A stretch of 64,000 nt of DNA from PBB1 sp043738425 (GTDB lineage: Bacteria; Pseudomonadota; Gammaproteobacteria; Burkholderiales; Burkholderiaceae_C): contig JAYUGJ010000040.1 of assembly GCA_043738425.1 (NCBI GenBank), positions 21,250-85,249 of the forward strand. The letters are read 5' to 3'. The position numbers and the translations under genes were made by a program. Position 1 is the first letter of the stretch. Each line of letters starts with the position of its first letter. Below are positions 9,368 through 18,379 of this stretch, in pieces. The notes beneath the pieces are model-generated. The model searched no databases. It was not told where the DNA came from and worked only from the letters and a program-made list of their open reading frames with translations.

Positions 9368-9897
9368 TGCTGCACCTCGGTGGCCAGGCGCAACAGCTTC
9401 GAGCTGAGCGTGAGTTGCGCCTCACGCGCGGCCTGCACGTTGGCCTCGAAGGTGACTTTGTTTTGCGTCACCGCCATGTTCAGCGCCGCGCCCTGGCGCG
9501 CCGCACCCGGGCTGTCGGCCACCACCAGCACCGGTCGACCGTGCACCGTTTTCAGCAGCTGCGGCAAGCCGCCCACAGCCGATGGTGCGACGAACACCAC
9601 CTGGCAGCCATCGATTGATTCGGCCGCCGCTTTGCGCTGCACCGCGATGCGGCGCGCGCCGACCGGCTTGGCGTTCAACGCATCGATTTCCGGGCCGAAT
9701 GGATCGTTGCCCACGACGCACAAATTGATCGCCGGTGACAGCGGCAACGGCCATTCGGTAAACACAATGAAGTTGTACAAAAACGCAGCTTTCAATCGGT
9801 ATTCAGGCAGCTCATCGGCTTGTGCGGTCGAGCTGGATAACAGTGCCCAGGCAGCCGCAGCCAGTGCGCACAGCACGCGGCGTGTGAAGCGGTTCAT
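9364..9897 (-). CDS. YfiR-family periplasmic regulator (DUF4154)
   Basis: 177 residues from the ATG at 9897. An Ala-rich signal peptide ends near A-Q-A-D-E. The mature part starts Y-R-L-K-A-A-F-L-Y-N-F-I-V-F-T-E-W-P, the hallmark opening of the YfiR family, and continues with the typical I-N-L-C-V-V-G-N-D-P-F-G-P and F-E-A-N-V-Q-A-A-R-E-A-Q-L-T-L-S-S-K-L-L endings. In Pseudomonas, YfiR represses a membrane diguanylate cyclase from the periplasm. Here the gene overlaps the small peptide gene before it and the hybrid kinase after it, both by ATGA. The likely partner is therefore the kinase, which in turn feeds the GGDEF/EAL protein. Confidence 0.9.
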   Translation of the reverse strand: MNRFTRRVLCALAAAAWALLSSSTAQADELPEYRLKAAFLYNFIVFTEWPLPLSPAINLCVVGNDPFGPEIDALNAKPVGARRIAVQRKAAAESIDGCQVVFVAPSAVGGLPQLLKTVHGRPVLVVADSPGAARQGAALNMAVTQNKVTFEANVQAAREAQLTLSSKLLRLATEVQQ

Positions 9898-10136
9898 GGC
9901 GCGCCCCGCGCAGGTTGCGTGCACGCCGTCGCCATGCAGTCACTCGCCGCGGACGGCGGCGTGATGCGCAACTGCAGCAACTGCTCCAGCGGCATGCGCA
10001 GCAACTGGTCGATGCCCAACGGATACGCCGCGCCGGGAAAACCCATGCCCATCGCCATGACAGCGCAGACCAGCCGGTGCTGCCACGCGCGGCGCAGATT
10101 CGGCAGCGGGCAGCGGAATGGCGCTGGGTACGTCAT
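9894..10136 (-). CDS. Small exported peptide with receptor-like N-terminal motif
   Basis: 80 residues from the ATG at 10136, 5 bp after the TonB receptor stop and overlapping YfiR by ATGA. It has a basic N-terminus, a hydrophobic signal core (V-C-A-V-M-A-M-G-M-G-F) and a cleavage-like A-A-Y-P. The mature part begins G-I-D-Q-L-L-R-M-P-L-E-Q-L-L-Q-L-R-I-T, which closely follows the motif at the mature start of the two receptors here (M-E-L-E-S-L-L-N-V-A-I and L-S-L-E-S-L-L-D-V-T-I). I infer a decoy or leftover of a receptor N-terminus kept as a separate exported peptide. The tight spacing argues that it is translated. No family is recognised. Confidence 0.6.
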   Translation of the reverse strand: MTYPAPFRCPLPNLRRAWQHRLVCAVMAMGMGFPGAAYPLGIDQLLRMPLEQLLQLRITPPSAASDCMATACTQPARGAP

Positions 10137-10141
10137 CGCGT

Positions 10142-12100
10142 TCAAAACCGGTAGTCGAGCTGCAACCGCACCACGCGGCCGTCTTGCTGCAGCGCGTCTT
10201 GCCAACTGGTGTCGGGCGCAGGATGCGCATAGTGCTTGTCGAACACGTTTTGCACGTGCAGTGACACCGTCCACCCGGTGCCAAAAGCGCCGGTCGACAG
10301 GTGCAGATTCGACAACGCATAGCCGCCCAACCGCTGGCCGCTCAAGGTGGTGCGCGCGCTGTCGTAGCGCAACTCGTAGCCGGCATGCATATCCCACCAA
10401 GGCAGTCGGCTGGTGGCGTTGAGCTTGGCCAGCAGCTTCGGTGAATTCGGCTGCGCGCCAGCAGCGTGGTGCCCGACGTGTTGCGATGACAAGCTGCCAC
10501 GCAGCCGCGCACCCCGCGCCCAGGTTTTGTCGGCCGACAACTCCAGGCCCTGCGCGCTGATCCTGGCCCCCGATCGGTACTGCGTGAGGCCGCTGGCAGC
10601 ATCCGTGCCTTGGGCGATCAAGCCGTGCAGCGTCCACTGGTAGGCAGTGGCGCGCAGGGTCAGGTCGCGACCGACGCGGTGGTCGGCCACCAACTCGACC
10701 GTATCGATACGCTCGCCGCCCAAATCCGGGTTGGCCAGTTGGGAAATGCCAGCGTCGTCGAAGTCACGCTCGAACACATTGGGTGCGCGGTGCGCGCGGC
10801 CGTACAACGCCTTCAGCGTGGTGCTGGCCGTGGCTTGCCAAATGAGTGCAGCGCGCGGGCTGGCGTGGGTTGGCGTGGCGTCGTTGCGGTCGATGCGTGC
10901 GCCCAGCGTGGCACTCACCAGGGTGTTGATCTGCCATTCATCCTGCGCATACAAGCCAACCCGGTAGCCCGAATTGCGCAGGTGCACACCGGGTCCGGCT
11001 ACATCGGGCCGCTGCACCGCCTGATCGAGACGCAGGTTGTCTTGCGCCTCCAAACCCACCATCAATTTGTGGTGGGCGAACCCGGCGTGAAGCAGCCGCC
11101 ATTCGGTGCCACGCCAGATGCCTTCGGCGGGCGACAGGGTGCGCACACCGGCATAGCGCTGGCTGGTTTGAAAGCGGTACGCGCCGCCGAACAAGCGGCC
11201 GCTGAGCTGCAGCGTGTCGTCGGCAAAACGGTCTTGAAACTGCAGCTGCGCGAGCGTGTAGCTGTCGCGTACGAATTGACCACGCAGCAACGGGTCAGAA
11301 AAAACCGATGCGGTCGGGTCGTTCTTGCGGCGGTTGCCGTACACCAGTTCGCCCGACCAGGCACCGCGCGCCGCGCTGGCGAAAAACTGCTTCAGGTTCT
11401 CACCGTCGAGGCCACGCGCGACGCCCGACAACCCGGTGCGACCGAAGTCGAGACGCAGGTCGTCGCCGCTGGCCTTCAGACCCGACACCGACAGCAACAG
11501 GTCGATGCCGTTGTCGAGCATGCGGCCGTAGGTGGCGCGGCCCGTGCGCTGCGATTGCGGATATTCGTAGGCCGCTGACAGCTCGCCGCCGTTCAAGTCG
11601 GCACCACGCCGGGTGACGACGTTCACCACGCCGAACATCGCGTTTTGGCCGTACACCGCGCCACCAGGTCCGGGAATGAATTCAATGCGTTCGATCAGAT
11701 CCACATCGAGTGGAAACGCCCGCCCATCAGGGCCGCTGTCATAGGTCGGGTCATTGACCCGGTTGCCGTTGATGGTGACCAACACACGGGTCGTGGAGTC
11801 GCCCGGCAAGCCCAGACCGCGGGCACCCAGGCTGCTGTATTGGCGGTCGTACAAGCCGTAGACACCCGGCAAGCTGGCCAACGCGTCGCCGAGCGTGCGC
11901 CAGCCGTAGGCGACGATTTCCTGGCGCGTGATCACGCTGACCGCCGCGGGCACCGCGCTTTGCTTTTGTTCGTATTTGCTGGCACCGACGATGGCCACGT
12001 TCAGCAGGCTTTCCAACTCCATCGTGGTGATGTCGGTCGACGCGTGGCAAGGCAGCGCAGCCGCCATCGCAGCGACCAACATCCAGCGCATGCGACGCAT
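10142..12100 (-). CDS. TonB-dependent outer-membrane receptor 1
   Basis: About 652 residues from the ATG at 12100 (M-R-R-M-R-W-M-L-V-A-A-M, a compact signal peptide ending C-H-A-S). An ATG at 12169 would add 23 basic residues. After the signal comes the plug domain: S-V-I-T-R-Q-E-I, A-L-A-S-L-P-G-V, L-V-T-I-N-G-N-R-V, L-I-E-R-I-E-F-I-P-G-P-G-G-A-V-Y-G, A-M-F-G-V-V-N-V-V-T. Then comes the beta-barrel, with N-V-F-D-K-H-Y and the terminal Phe of Y-R-F as outer-membrane signature. No separate TonB box is obvious. It is a close paralogue of the next receptor and heads a run of overlapping genes (small peptide, YfiR, kinase). That suggests ligand uptake or sensing coupled to c-di-GMP; the ligand is unknown. 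Confidence 0.92.
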   Translation of the reverse strand: MRRMRWMLVAAMAAALPCHASTDITTMELESLLNVAIVGASKYEQKQSAVPAAVSVITRQEIVAYGWRTLGDALASLPGVYGLYDRQYSSLGARGLGLPGDSTTRVLVTINGNRVNDPTYDSGPDGRAFPLDVDLIERIEFIPGPGGAVYGQNAMFGVVNVVTRRGADLNGGELSAAYEYPQSQRTGRATYGRMLDNGIDLLLSVSGLKASGDDLRLDFGRTGLSGVARGLDGENLKQFFASAARGAWSGELVYGNRRKNDPTASVFSDPLLRGQFVRDSYTLAQLQFQDRFADDTLQLSGRLFGGAYRFQTSQRYAGVRTLSPAEGIWRGTEWRLLHAGFAHHKLMVGLEAQDNLRLDQAVQRPDVAGPGVHLRNSGYRVGLYAQDEWQINTLVSATLGARIDRNDATPTHASPRAALIWQATASTTLKALYGRAHRAPNVFERDFDDAGISQLANPDLGGERIDTVELVADHRVGRDLTLRATAYQWTLHGLIAQGTDAASGLTQYRSGARISAQGLELSADKTWARGARLRGSLSSQHVGHHAAGAQPNSPKLLAKLNATSRLPWWDMHAGYELRYDSARTTLSGQRLGGYALSNLHLSTGAFGTGWTVSLHVQNVFDKHYAHPAPDTSWQDALQQDGRVVRLQLDYRF

Positions 12101-12334
12101 GGGGCGCGGCAGGTGCACGCAGCGGCGCTGGCGTGACTTTTTTCGCGGCAGACGAATCAGGTGTGGCATCGACGAATCAATAGTTGACTCGTTATCGACC
12201 ACACGCGGCATTACTGCAGCCCGCCTGCTGCGCAGCCGCACACGGTGGCCGCGTTGCGCTGCGATGGGTGGCATGGCTCGGAGGCGCGAAAACGAGGACG
12301 ACAGCGACAGCGACAACGACATCGAGGGCAGCAG

Positions 12335-12375
12335 CGGCATTTGCATTGGCATCTGCATCGGCATCTGCATCTGCC
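12335..12375. repeat. 6-bp GCATCN array between the two receptor genes
   Basis: A run of GCATCT/GCATCG/GCATTG units lies upstream of receptor 1 and just past the stop of receptor 2. It belongs to the same class of period-6 arrays found inside several genes of this window. Confidence 0.7.
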
Positions 12376-14427
12376 TCAAAAGTGGCAGCTCAACGCCAGC
12401 CGCACCGTGCGGCTGTCTTGTTCCAGCGCGCGTTGCCAGTTGGTGCTGGCACCAGGGTGCGCATAGCGTTTGTCGAACAGGTTGTAGATGCCGACCGACA
12501 GTTCGAGGCCGGGTGCCAGTGCGTCGGTGCGCAACGTCAGGTTCGACAGCGCGTAGCCGCCGATGTCGCCACCGGCCGCATGCACGCTGGCCGCGCGGCG
12601 CTTGCTGTCGGCATGCAACTCATACCCTGCGTGCAAACCCCACCACGGCAACGGTGCCAAGGCGTTCAACTTGCCCAGCAGCGTAGGCGAATTCGGCTGC
12701 GACTGGCCGTCGGCGCGCGACACATGCTGCGAAGACACGCTGCCACGCACGCGCGCACCGAACGCAAAGGTCTTGTCGGCCGACCACTCGATGCCGCGCG
12801 CAGTGATTTTTCCGCCCGATTGAAACTGCGACAAACCGGTCGTGCGGTCGATGCCCTGCGCGATCAAGCCGTGCAGCGTCCATTCATAAACCGACATGCG
12901 CAAAGCCAGGTCCGCAGCCATGCGGTGGTCAGCCACCAGCTCCAGCGTGTCGACCCGCTCGCCTTGCAGCATCGGGTTGCGCACCTGCGCTACGCCGTCG
13001 TCGAACTCGCGCTCGTAAACATTTGGCGCGCGGTGCGCACGGCCGTACAGCGCCTTCACGGTGGTCGCGGTGGCGGCTTGCCAGATCAGCGCGGCGCGCG
13101 GGCTCAGGTCGGTACCGGTCGCATCGTTGCGGTCGACACGGGCACCCAGCGTGGCGGTGAAGCGGTCAGCGAAGTGCCATTCGTCTTGTGCATACATTCC
13201 AACGCGCCAGCCGCTGTTGCGCAGCCGAATGTTTCGCGTGGGGTCGGCGGGGCTGAGCGCCGCCTGGTCGTTGCGCAGGTTGTCTTGCGCTTCGACGCCG
13301 AGCATCAGTTTGTGCTGTGCCAAAGCGGTCGACAGCACGCGCCATTCGGTGCCGCGCCAGCTGCCTTCGGCTGGCGAAGACAGCACCGTGCCGTAGCTTT
13401 GGCTGGTGCGGAATCGATACTCGCCGGCGAACAAGCGGCCGGTGACTTGCACCGTGTCGTCGGCGAACTCTGCTGCGTATTGCAGCTGCGCCAGCGTGTA
13501 GACGTCGCGGATGAATTGGCCGCGCACCAGCGGGTCAGACAGGCGCGAGCCGGTGGCATCGTCTTTGCGGCGGCTGCCGTGCACCAGGTCGGCCGACCAC
13601 GCACCGCGCGCCACGCGGGCAAACAGCTCGCGGTCGCGCTCGCCGTCCAGGCCTGCCGCAACACCGGCCACACCTCGGCTGCCGAAGTCGTAGAACCGAT
13701 CCTGGCCGCTGCTGTTCAGCCCGCTGGCCGACAGCAACACATCGAGCCCATGGTCGAATTTTCTGCCCCAGCTGACGCGGCCTTTGCGCAGCGCCTGCGC
13801 ATCCTGGTACGACGCCGCCACTTCGCCGCCGTGCACATCTGCGCCGCGCCGGGTGATCACATTGACGACGCCGAACATCGCGTTCTGGCCGTACACCGCG
13901 CCGCCCGGGCCCGGGATGAACTCAATGCGTTCGATCAAATCGACATCGAGCGGAAACTCACCGCCGGTGGGGCCGCTGTCGTAGGTCGGGTCGTTGACCC
14001 GGTTGCCGTTGATGGTGACCAGCACGCGGGTGGTCAGGTCGCCCGGCAGGCCGAAACCACGCGCCCCGAGGCCGGTGTACTGGCGGTCGTAGGTGGTGTG
14101 CACGCCGGGCAGGCTGGCCAGTGCTTCCGACAGCGTGCGCCAGCCGTAGGCCTTGATTTCCTGGCGCGTGATCACGCTCGCCGCAGCCGCCACCTCGCTT
14201 TGCTTTTGTTCGTATTTAGACGCGCCGACGATGGTCACATCGAGCAGGCTTTCCAAACTGAGCACCGTCAGATCGTCGCCCGCCCACGCCGGCATGGCGG
14301 CGCACCACAGCACCGCCCAGGCCGTGCGTCGCAGCGCGCGGCGCGGCTGCAGTTTTGCCTGCCGACGTGCTTGCCGTGGTGGCCGCGATGTCCGCGTTGT
14401 GTTTGTTGTGCAATCGGTTGGGGACAT
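12376..14427 (-). CDS. TonB-dependent outer-membrane receptor 2 (paralogue)
   Basis: 683 residues. A long basic N-terminus precedes the signal core and A-W-A-G-D-D cleavage region. Plug and barrel motifs are the same as in receptor 1, often word for word (A-S-K-Y-E-Q-K-Q-S, N-G-N-R-V-N-D-P-T-Y-D-S-G-P, Y-G-R-A-H-R-A-P-N-V), ending N-L-F-D-K-R-Y and a terminal Phe. The two genes are clearly a tandem duplication that has diverged mainly in the barrel strands and loops. It is the first gene of the minus-strand signalling run. The 275-bp gap to receptor 1 may hold a second promoter. The substrate is unknown. Confidence 0.92.
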   Translation of the reverse strand: MSPTDCTTNTTRTSRPPRQARRQAKLQPRRALRRTAWAVLWCAAMPAWAGDDLTVLSLESLLDVTIVGASKYEQKQSEVAAAASVITRQEIKAYGWRTLSEALASLPGVHTTYDRQYTGLGARGFGLPGDLTTRVLVTINGNRVNDPTYDSGPTGGEFPLDVDLIERIEFIPGPGGAVYGQNAMFGVVNVITRRGADVHGGEVAASYQDAQALRKGRVSWGRKFDHGLDVLLSASGLNSSGQDRFYDFGSRGVAGVAAGLDGERDRELFARVARGAWSADLVHGSRRKDDATGSRLSDPLVRGQFIRDVYTLAQLQYAAEFADDTVQVTGRLFAGEYRFRTSQSYGTVLSSPAEGSWRGTEWRVLSTALAQHKLMLGVEAQDNLRNDQAALSPADPTRNIRLRNSGWRVGMYAQDEWHFADRFTATLGARVDRNDATGTDLSPRAALIWQAATATTVKALYGRAHRAPNVYEREFDDGVAQVRNPMLQGERVDTLELVADHRMAADLALRMSVYEWTLHGLIAQGIDRTTGLSQFQSGGKITARGIEWSADKTFAFGARVRGSVSSQHVSRADGQSQPNSPTLLGKLNALAPLPWWGLHAGYELHADSKRRAASVHAAGGDIGGYALSNLTLRTDALAPGLELSVGIYNLFDKRYAHPGASTNWQRALEQDSRTVRLALSCHF

Positions 14428-14711
14428 GGAATCGTGCAGCGCTTACCAACGCTTTTTTTGGGCGATCAACAACAACCGGGCGCAGCCTGAACCCACGCAC
14501 ATCGGCGCTTGCGAGCGGCTGCGAATGGGCGGCCGGCGCTCGGTCGCGGGGTTGCAAACTCTATGAACTTGCGGCAGCGCGCCGTCGCCGAAACAAGCGG
14601 GCCAGAGGCTGCTTGTTCGCCGGATCGCAGTGCGCCGCAGCGGCCCACGCGACGGCATACTCCTACCCGCCTGCCGTGAAACGATGCAGGCTTGCCCGAG
14701 GCGCAATATCG

Positions 14712-15863
14712 ATGTTTGGTTGGACCCGACTGATTACCCACTGGCTGCACCGCGACACCGCAGCGCCCGCCGCGGTGCGGCGCGCGCCGAATCGACTGCA
14801 TGCGGATATCGCACCCGCCGCACCCGCCGCACCCGCCGCGCTGCGGTCCGCCGAACCTGCGGCAGTCGCCCACGCCGCAGGCAACCCAGCCGCACCGCCC
14901 GCCGAGCCGCCCGAGTCCGCATCGGCAGCACCGCGCACCGCGGTCGACGTGCCGGGCCTGAGCGCCGATCAAGCCGGTCGATTCATGCAATGGCTACTCG
15001 GGCAGCCCGGCCACAGCCCACTGCCGACCGACGGCGCACTGACACCGGCGACCCGCACCCTGCTGCGCCGACTGGACGAGGTGATCGACGCCGATGGCCA
15101 GCCCAGCGCATTGCTGCCGCGCGCACCACAGGTGTTGCCGCAACTGATGAAAGCGCTGCGCAACGAAAACTACGCAGCAGCCGACGTGTCGGCGCGCATT
15201 TCGCAAGACGCGGTGCTGGCCGCTGAAGTCATTCGGCGGGCCAACCACGCGCAGCGTCAAGGTGCCGAACCGGTGGCCGACCTGGAACATGCGGTGATGG
15301 CGATCGGTGCCGACAACCTGCGCCGCGTCGTCGCCACCTCCCTGCTGCGACCAATGTTCGATGCCCGTGGCAGCACCTTGTCAGCCCAGGCTGCGCAACA
15401 AATTTGGGCCGATGCCGACCGCAAGGCGCGGCTGTGCGCAGCGCTTGCCAGCGCCAGCGCGCTGGATCCGCTCGACGGCTACCTGGCCGGCCTGCTGCAC
15501 AACACTGGCTGGACTGCCGCGCTGCGCGCCCTCGACAGCCTCGGCATTTCAACCGCCGATGTGCCGATGCTGCTGGTGCCGAAAATGGTGCAAGCACTGC
15601 TTGCGCGGCGCGACGCGCTGTTCGGCAAACTGGTGCGGCCGTGGCAGCTCAGCGCGCCGGTCGACGCGCTGGCCGACGAAGTCACTGCGGTTGGCCTGCC
15701 GCTGGTGCAGTCGCCACTCGGCATGGCGTTGAAAACTGCCGACCAGCTGACCACGTTGCACGCACTGCACCGCGCCGGCCACCTGAGCGGCGGCATGGCC
15801 GAGGCACTGCGGTCGTTCAGCGCCAGCGCGCAAAACAGCTATCGCGAAGCGCTGACCGGTTAG
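14712..15863 (+). CDS. HDOD-domain signalling protein
   Basis: 383 residues from the ATG at 14712 (M-F-G-W-T-R-L-I). The upstream open frame is Arg/Ala-rich and not protein-like. Residues 20-85 are an Ala/Pro-rich linker. From about 130 an HDOD domain follows: L-P-R-A-P-Q-V-L-P-Q-L, the D-V-S-A-R-I-S-Q-D-A-V-L-A-A-E-V-I-R-R-A-N pattern, A-I-G-A-D-N-L-R-R-V-V, and G-L-L-H-N-T-G-W. The metal-binding His/Asp of true HD hydrolases are mostly absent, as is usual for HDOD, so a regulatory rather than enzymatic role is likely. It is transcribed away from the receptor operon. Confidence 0.85.
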   Translation: MFGWTRLITHWLHRDTAAPAAVRRAPNRLHADIAPAAPAAPAALRSAEPAAVAHAAGNPAAPPAEPPESASAAPRTAVDVPGLSADQAGRFMQWLLGQPGHSPLPTDGALTPATRTLLRRLDEVIDADGQPSALLPRAPQVLPQLMKALRNENYAAADVSARISQDAVLAAEVIRRANHAQRQGAEPVADLEHAVMAIGADNLRRVVATSLLRPMFDARGSTLSAQAAQQIWADADRKARLCAALASASALDPLDGYLAGLLHNTGWTAALRALDSLGISTADVPMLLVPKMVQALLARRDALFGKLVRPWQLSAPVDALADEVTAVGLPLVQSPLGMALKTADQLTTLHALHRAGHLSGGMAEALRSFSASAQNSYREALTG

Positions 15864-15881
15864 CGCGACGCCGAATCAACC

Positions 15882-15901
15882 CGCGCAATGCGGCGCGTTT
15901 T
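15882..15901 (+). terminator. Possible terminator of the HDOD gene
   Basis: CGCGC, a 6-base loop, GCGCG and then TTTT, starting 18 bp after the HDOD stop. The stem is short, so this is only a candidate. The facing fmdB gene ends 45 bp further on. Confidence 0.4.
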
Positions 15902-15945
15902 GATCAACTCAAACCGGCGCACGCGGCCTCCGTGACACCACGAGA

Positions 15946-16296
15946 TCAGTGACTGATCATCCACGGCCGCTTGCTCGGAAACACCTTGGCACCGTTGGCA
16001 GCCTGCACCGTGGCACCGCGCCCCTTGGCACCCGTGGTGGCGCAACAGCCGCAACCCGCCGGATGTGCCAGCCGCTGATAGCTGCTGGAGTGCTGCGGCG
16101 CATGCGCGGCGCGTTCATTGATTTGAAACGCGCCGCGTGCGGCGCTGGCCATCAACGCCAACCGCGGCGCACAGGCAACCACCCGCAGCGCGGGCTTCGT
16201 GCACTGCGGGCACGAAGCCGGTTCATCGCGCGCGGCAATGCGGCGTTGCGCATCGAAGCGGCCGCACTCGGGGCAGTCATAGTCATAGGTGGGCAT
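15946..16296 (-). CDS. fmdB: FmdB-family zinc-ribbon protein
   Basis: 116 residues from the ATG at 16296. It opens M-P-T-Y-D-Y-D-C-P-E-C-G and has a second C-P-Q-C pair about 25 residues on, the four-Cys zinc ribbon of the FmdB family. A Gly-Cys cluster (G-C-G-C-C) and the family-typical C-terminus K-V-F-P-S-K-R-P-W follow. In Methylophilus, fmdB lies beside formamidase and was proposed to regulate it. Here it is the last gene of the urtABCDE-fmdA run, 25 bp after fmdA. Confidence 0.92.
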   Translation of the reverse strand: MPTYDYDCPECGRFDAQRRIAARDEPASCPQCTKPALRVVACAPRLALMASAARGAFQINERAAHAPQHSSSYQRLAHPAGCGCCATTGAKGRGATVQAANGAKVFPSKRPWMISH

Positions 16297-16321
16297 TGGG
16301 CGGCGTCCTGCGGAAAGCCAA

Positions 16322-17554
16322 TCAAACCAAATCGGGCGACAGCGGCATGTCGATCGAGCCATCGAGGTGCTTTACCGGGCCTGCCGCATTCGGGTTGATG
16401 TCGAAGTCGAATATCTGCGTTGGCAGCCACAGCGTTGCGCACGCATTCGGTATGTCGACCACGCCGCTGATGTGGCCTTGCACCGGCGCGGTTCCCAAAA
16501 TCGAATGCGCCTGCGCACCTGAGTAGCCGAACTTTTTGAGGTACGCAATCGCATTCAGGCAGGCCTGCCGGTACGCCACATGCACATCGAGGTAGTGCTG
16601 CTTGCCGTACTCGTCGACCGAGATGCCTTCGAAGATCAGATAGTCGTTGTAGGTCGGCGTAATCGGGCTGGGTTTGAAGATCGGGTTTTTGATGCCGTAC
16701 TTGGCCATGCCGCCTTTGAGCAGACTGACGCGCATGTGCACCCAACCAGCCATCTCGATGGCACCGCAAAATGTGATCTCGCCGTCGCCTTGGCTGAAGT
16801 GCAGGTCGCCCACGCTCAGACCAGCCCCGTCGACATACACCGGAAAGTAGATTTTCGCGCCGCGTGACAGGTCTTTAATGTCGCAGTTGCCACCGTGTTC
16901 ACGCGGCGGCACGGTGCGCGCGCCTTCAGCGGCGGCTTTGCTTTTCGCCTCGCCGGTCAGCTTGCCCATGTGCGCGGTGCCGCCGAACGGTGGGCAGGCC
17001 AAGGCTGGCACGCGGTGGGGATCGGTGGCAATGAAATCGATCTCGCGCTTGTTCCACATCTCCAGCATCGGTTTGTCGGGCAGGCAGCCGATCAAACCCG
17101 GGTGAATCAAGCCCGCGAAGCGGACCCCGGGTACATGGCGTGAACTGGTGAACATGCCCTTGAAATCCCAGATCGACTTCTGCGCCTGGGGAAAGTGATC
17201 GGTCAAAAAACCGCCACCGTTTTTCTTGCTGAAAAAACCGTTGAAGCCCCACAGGCTGTCGTGCTTGGCACCGATATCGAGCAGCTCGACCACCAGCAAA
17301 TCACCGGCCTCGGCCCCCTTTACGCCGACCGGGCCGGACAGGTAGTGCACGATGGTCAGGTCGATGTCGCGCACGTCGTCGGCACTGTCGTTGTTCTTGA
17401 TGAAGCCGCCGGTCCAGTCGAAGGTTTCAAGGATGAAATCGTCGCCCGGCGCGACCCAGCACGCCATCGGAATGTCCGGGTGCCAGCGGTTGTGGATGTG
17501 TGGGTTGTCCAGCGGCGATTGGCTTAAGTCGACCTTGATCAAGGTGTCAGTCAT
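16322..17554 (-). CDS. fmdA: Formamidase/acetamidase
   Basis: 410 residues from the ATG at 17554, the usual length of FmdA. It is recognised over its whole length: H-N-R-W-H-P-D-I-P near the start, G-D-D-F-I-L-E-T-F-D-W-T-G-G, H-Y-L-S-G-P-V, the H-P-G-L-I-G-C region, G-G-N-C-D-I-K-D-L-S-R-G and L-H-F-S-Q-G-D-G-E. It hydrolyses formamide (and acetamide) to ammonia and the acid in the cytoplasm. It follows the urea/amide ABC transporter genes on the same strand, so imported amides meet the enzyme directly. Confidence 0.95.
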   Translation of the reverse strand: MTDTLIKVDLSQSPLDNPHIHNRWHPDIPMACWVAPGDDFILETFDWTGGFIKNNDSADDVRDIDLTIVHYLSGPVGVKGAEAGDLLVVELLDIGAKHDSLWGFNGFFSKKNGGGFLTDHFPQAQKSIWDFKGMFTSSRHVPGVRFAGLIHPGLIGCLPDKPMLEMWNKREIDFIATDPHRVPALACPPFGGTAHMGKLTGEAKSKAAAEGARTVPPREHGGNCDIKDLSRGAKIYFPVYVDGAGLSVGDLHFSQGDGEITFCGAIEMAGWVHMRVSLLKGGMAKYGIKNPIFKPSPITPTYNDYLIFEGISVDEYGKQHYLDVHVAYRQACLNAIAYLKKFGYSGAQAHSILGTAPVQGHISGVVDIPNACATLWLPTQIFDFDINPNAAGPVKHLDGSIDMPLSPDLV

Positions 17555-17653
17555 GGTGGGCTCCGTAGTGGCGGGGGAATCGCAATCGACGTGCTGCAGG
17601 CAGTGCGACAAAGCTGACGACGGCAACTGACATGTTTCTCAGTTCGCAGTGCA

Positions 17654-18343
17654 TCAGACTGAAAGGTATTGCTTGATGTGCGCCACGTTGGTGTCGGCAC
17701 GGCTGGTTTCGTGTACGAGGCGGCCGCCTTCGATGACGAACAACCGGTCGGCCACATCCAGCGCAAAACTGAGCACCTGTTCCGACACGATGATGGTGAT
17801 CTCGCGCAGCCTGCGGATCTCGTTCAGTGCACGGGCAATGTCTTTGATGATCGATGGCTGAATGCCTTCGGTAGGCTCGTCGAGCAGCAGCACCTTCGGG
17901 TTGGTGACCAGCGCGCGGGCAATCGCCAACTGCTGCTGCTGCCCGCCTGACAGGTTGCCGCCCTTGCGGTGGCGCATCTCGAACAACACCGGAAACAGTG
18001 CATAAATTTCATCGGGTATGCGCTGGTCTTTGGCGTTTTCCAAACCGGTCTGGATGTTTTCGGTGACGGTGAGCGTCGAGAAAATCATGCGACCCTGCGG
18101 CACGTACGCAATGCCTTTGATGACGCGCTGGTAGCTTTCGTCCTTGCTGATGTCCTGGCCATCGACATGGATCGATCCGGACTTCAACGCCAGGATGCCG
18201 ATCAACGACTTGAACAGCGTGGTTTTGCCCATACCGTTGCGCCCCATGATGGCGATGGTCTCGTTTTTGTGGGCAGTGAAATCGATGCCGTGCAACGCCT
18301 CACTTTGGCCATAGCCGACGTGCAAGTTGGTGACGTTGAGCAT
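17654..18343 (-). CDS. urtE: Urea/short-chain amide ABC transporter ATPase UrtE
   Basis: 229 residues, LivF-type. Walker A is G-R-N-G-M-G-K-T (34-41), the signature L-S-G-G-Q (131-135), and Walker B is L-L-L-D-E-P-T-E-G (152-160), followed by the switch E-Q in V-S-E-Q. The motif E-G-I-Q-P-S-I-I-K-D is typical of UrtE. It is the fifth gene of the Urt set. Genes closely like these carry amides in Methylophilus (fmdDEF), so the substrate may be urea, formamide or both. Confidence 0.94.
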   Translation of the reverse strand: MLNVTNLHVGYGQSEALHGIDFTAHKNETIAIMGRNGMGKTTLFKSLIGILALKSGSIHVDGQDISKDESYQRVIKGIAYVPQGRMIFSTLTVTENIQTGLENAKDQRIPDEIYALFPVLFEMRHRKGGNLSGGQQQQLAIARALVTNPKVLLLDEPTEGIQPSIIKDIARALNEIRRLREITIIVSEQVLSFALDVADRLFVIEGGRLVHETSRADTNVAHIKQYLSV

Positions 18344-18379
18344 GGGGTTCCTCCAATCTCGCGGCTGCTGCGGTGCAGA

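Noticed and set aside
8054..9964. 636-codon open frame antisense to the hybrid kinase and YfiR
   Set aside because: Same shadow effect; no recognisable protein features.
12184..14490. 768-codon open frame antisense to TonB receptor 2
   Set aside because: Mirror of a well-supported receptor; composition is unlike a real protein.
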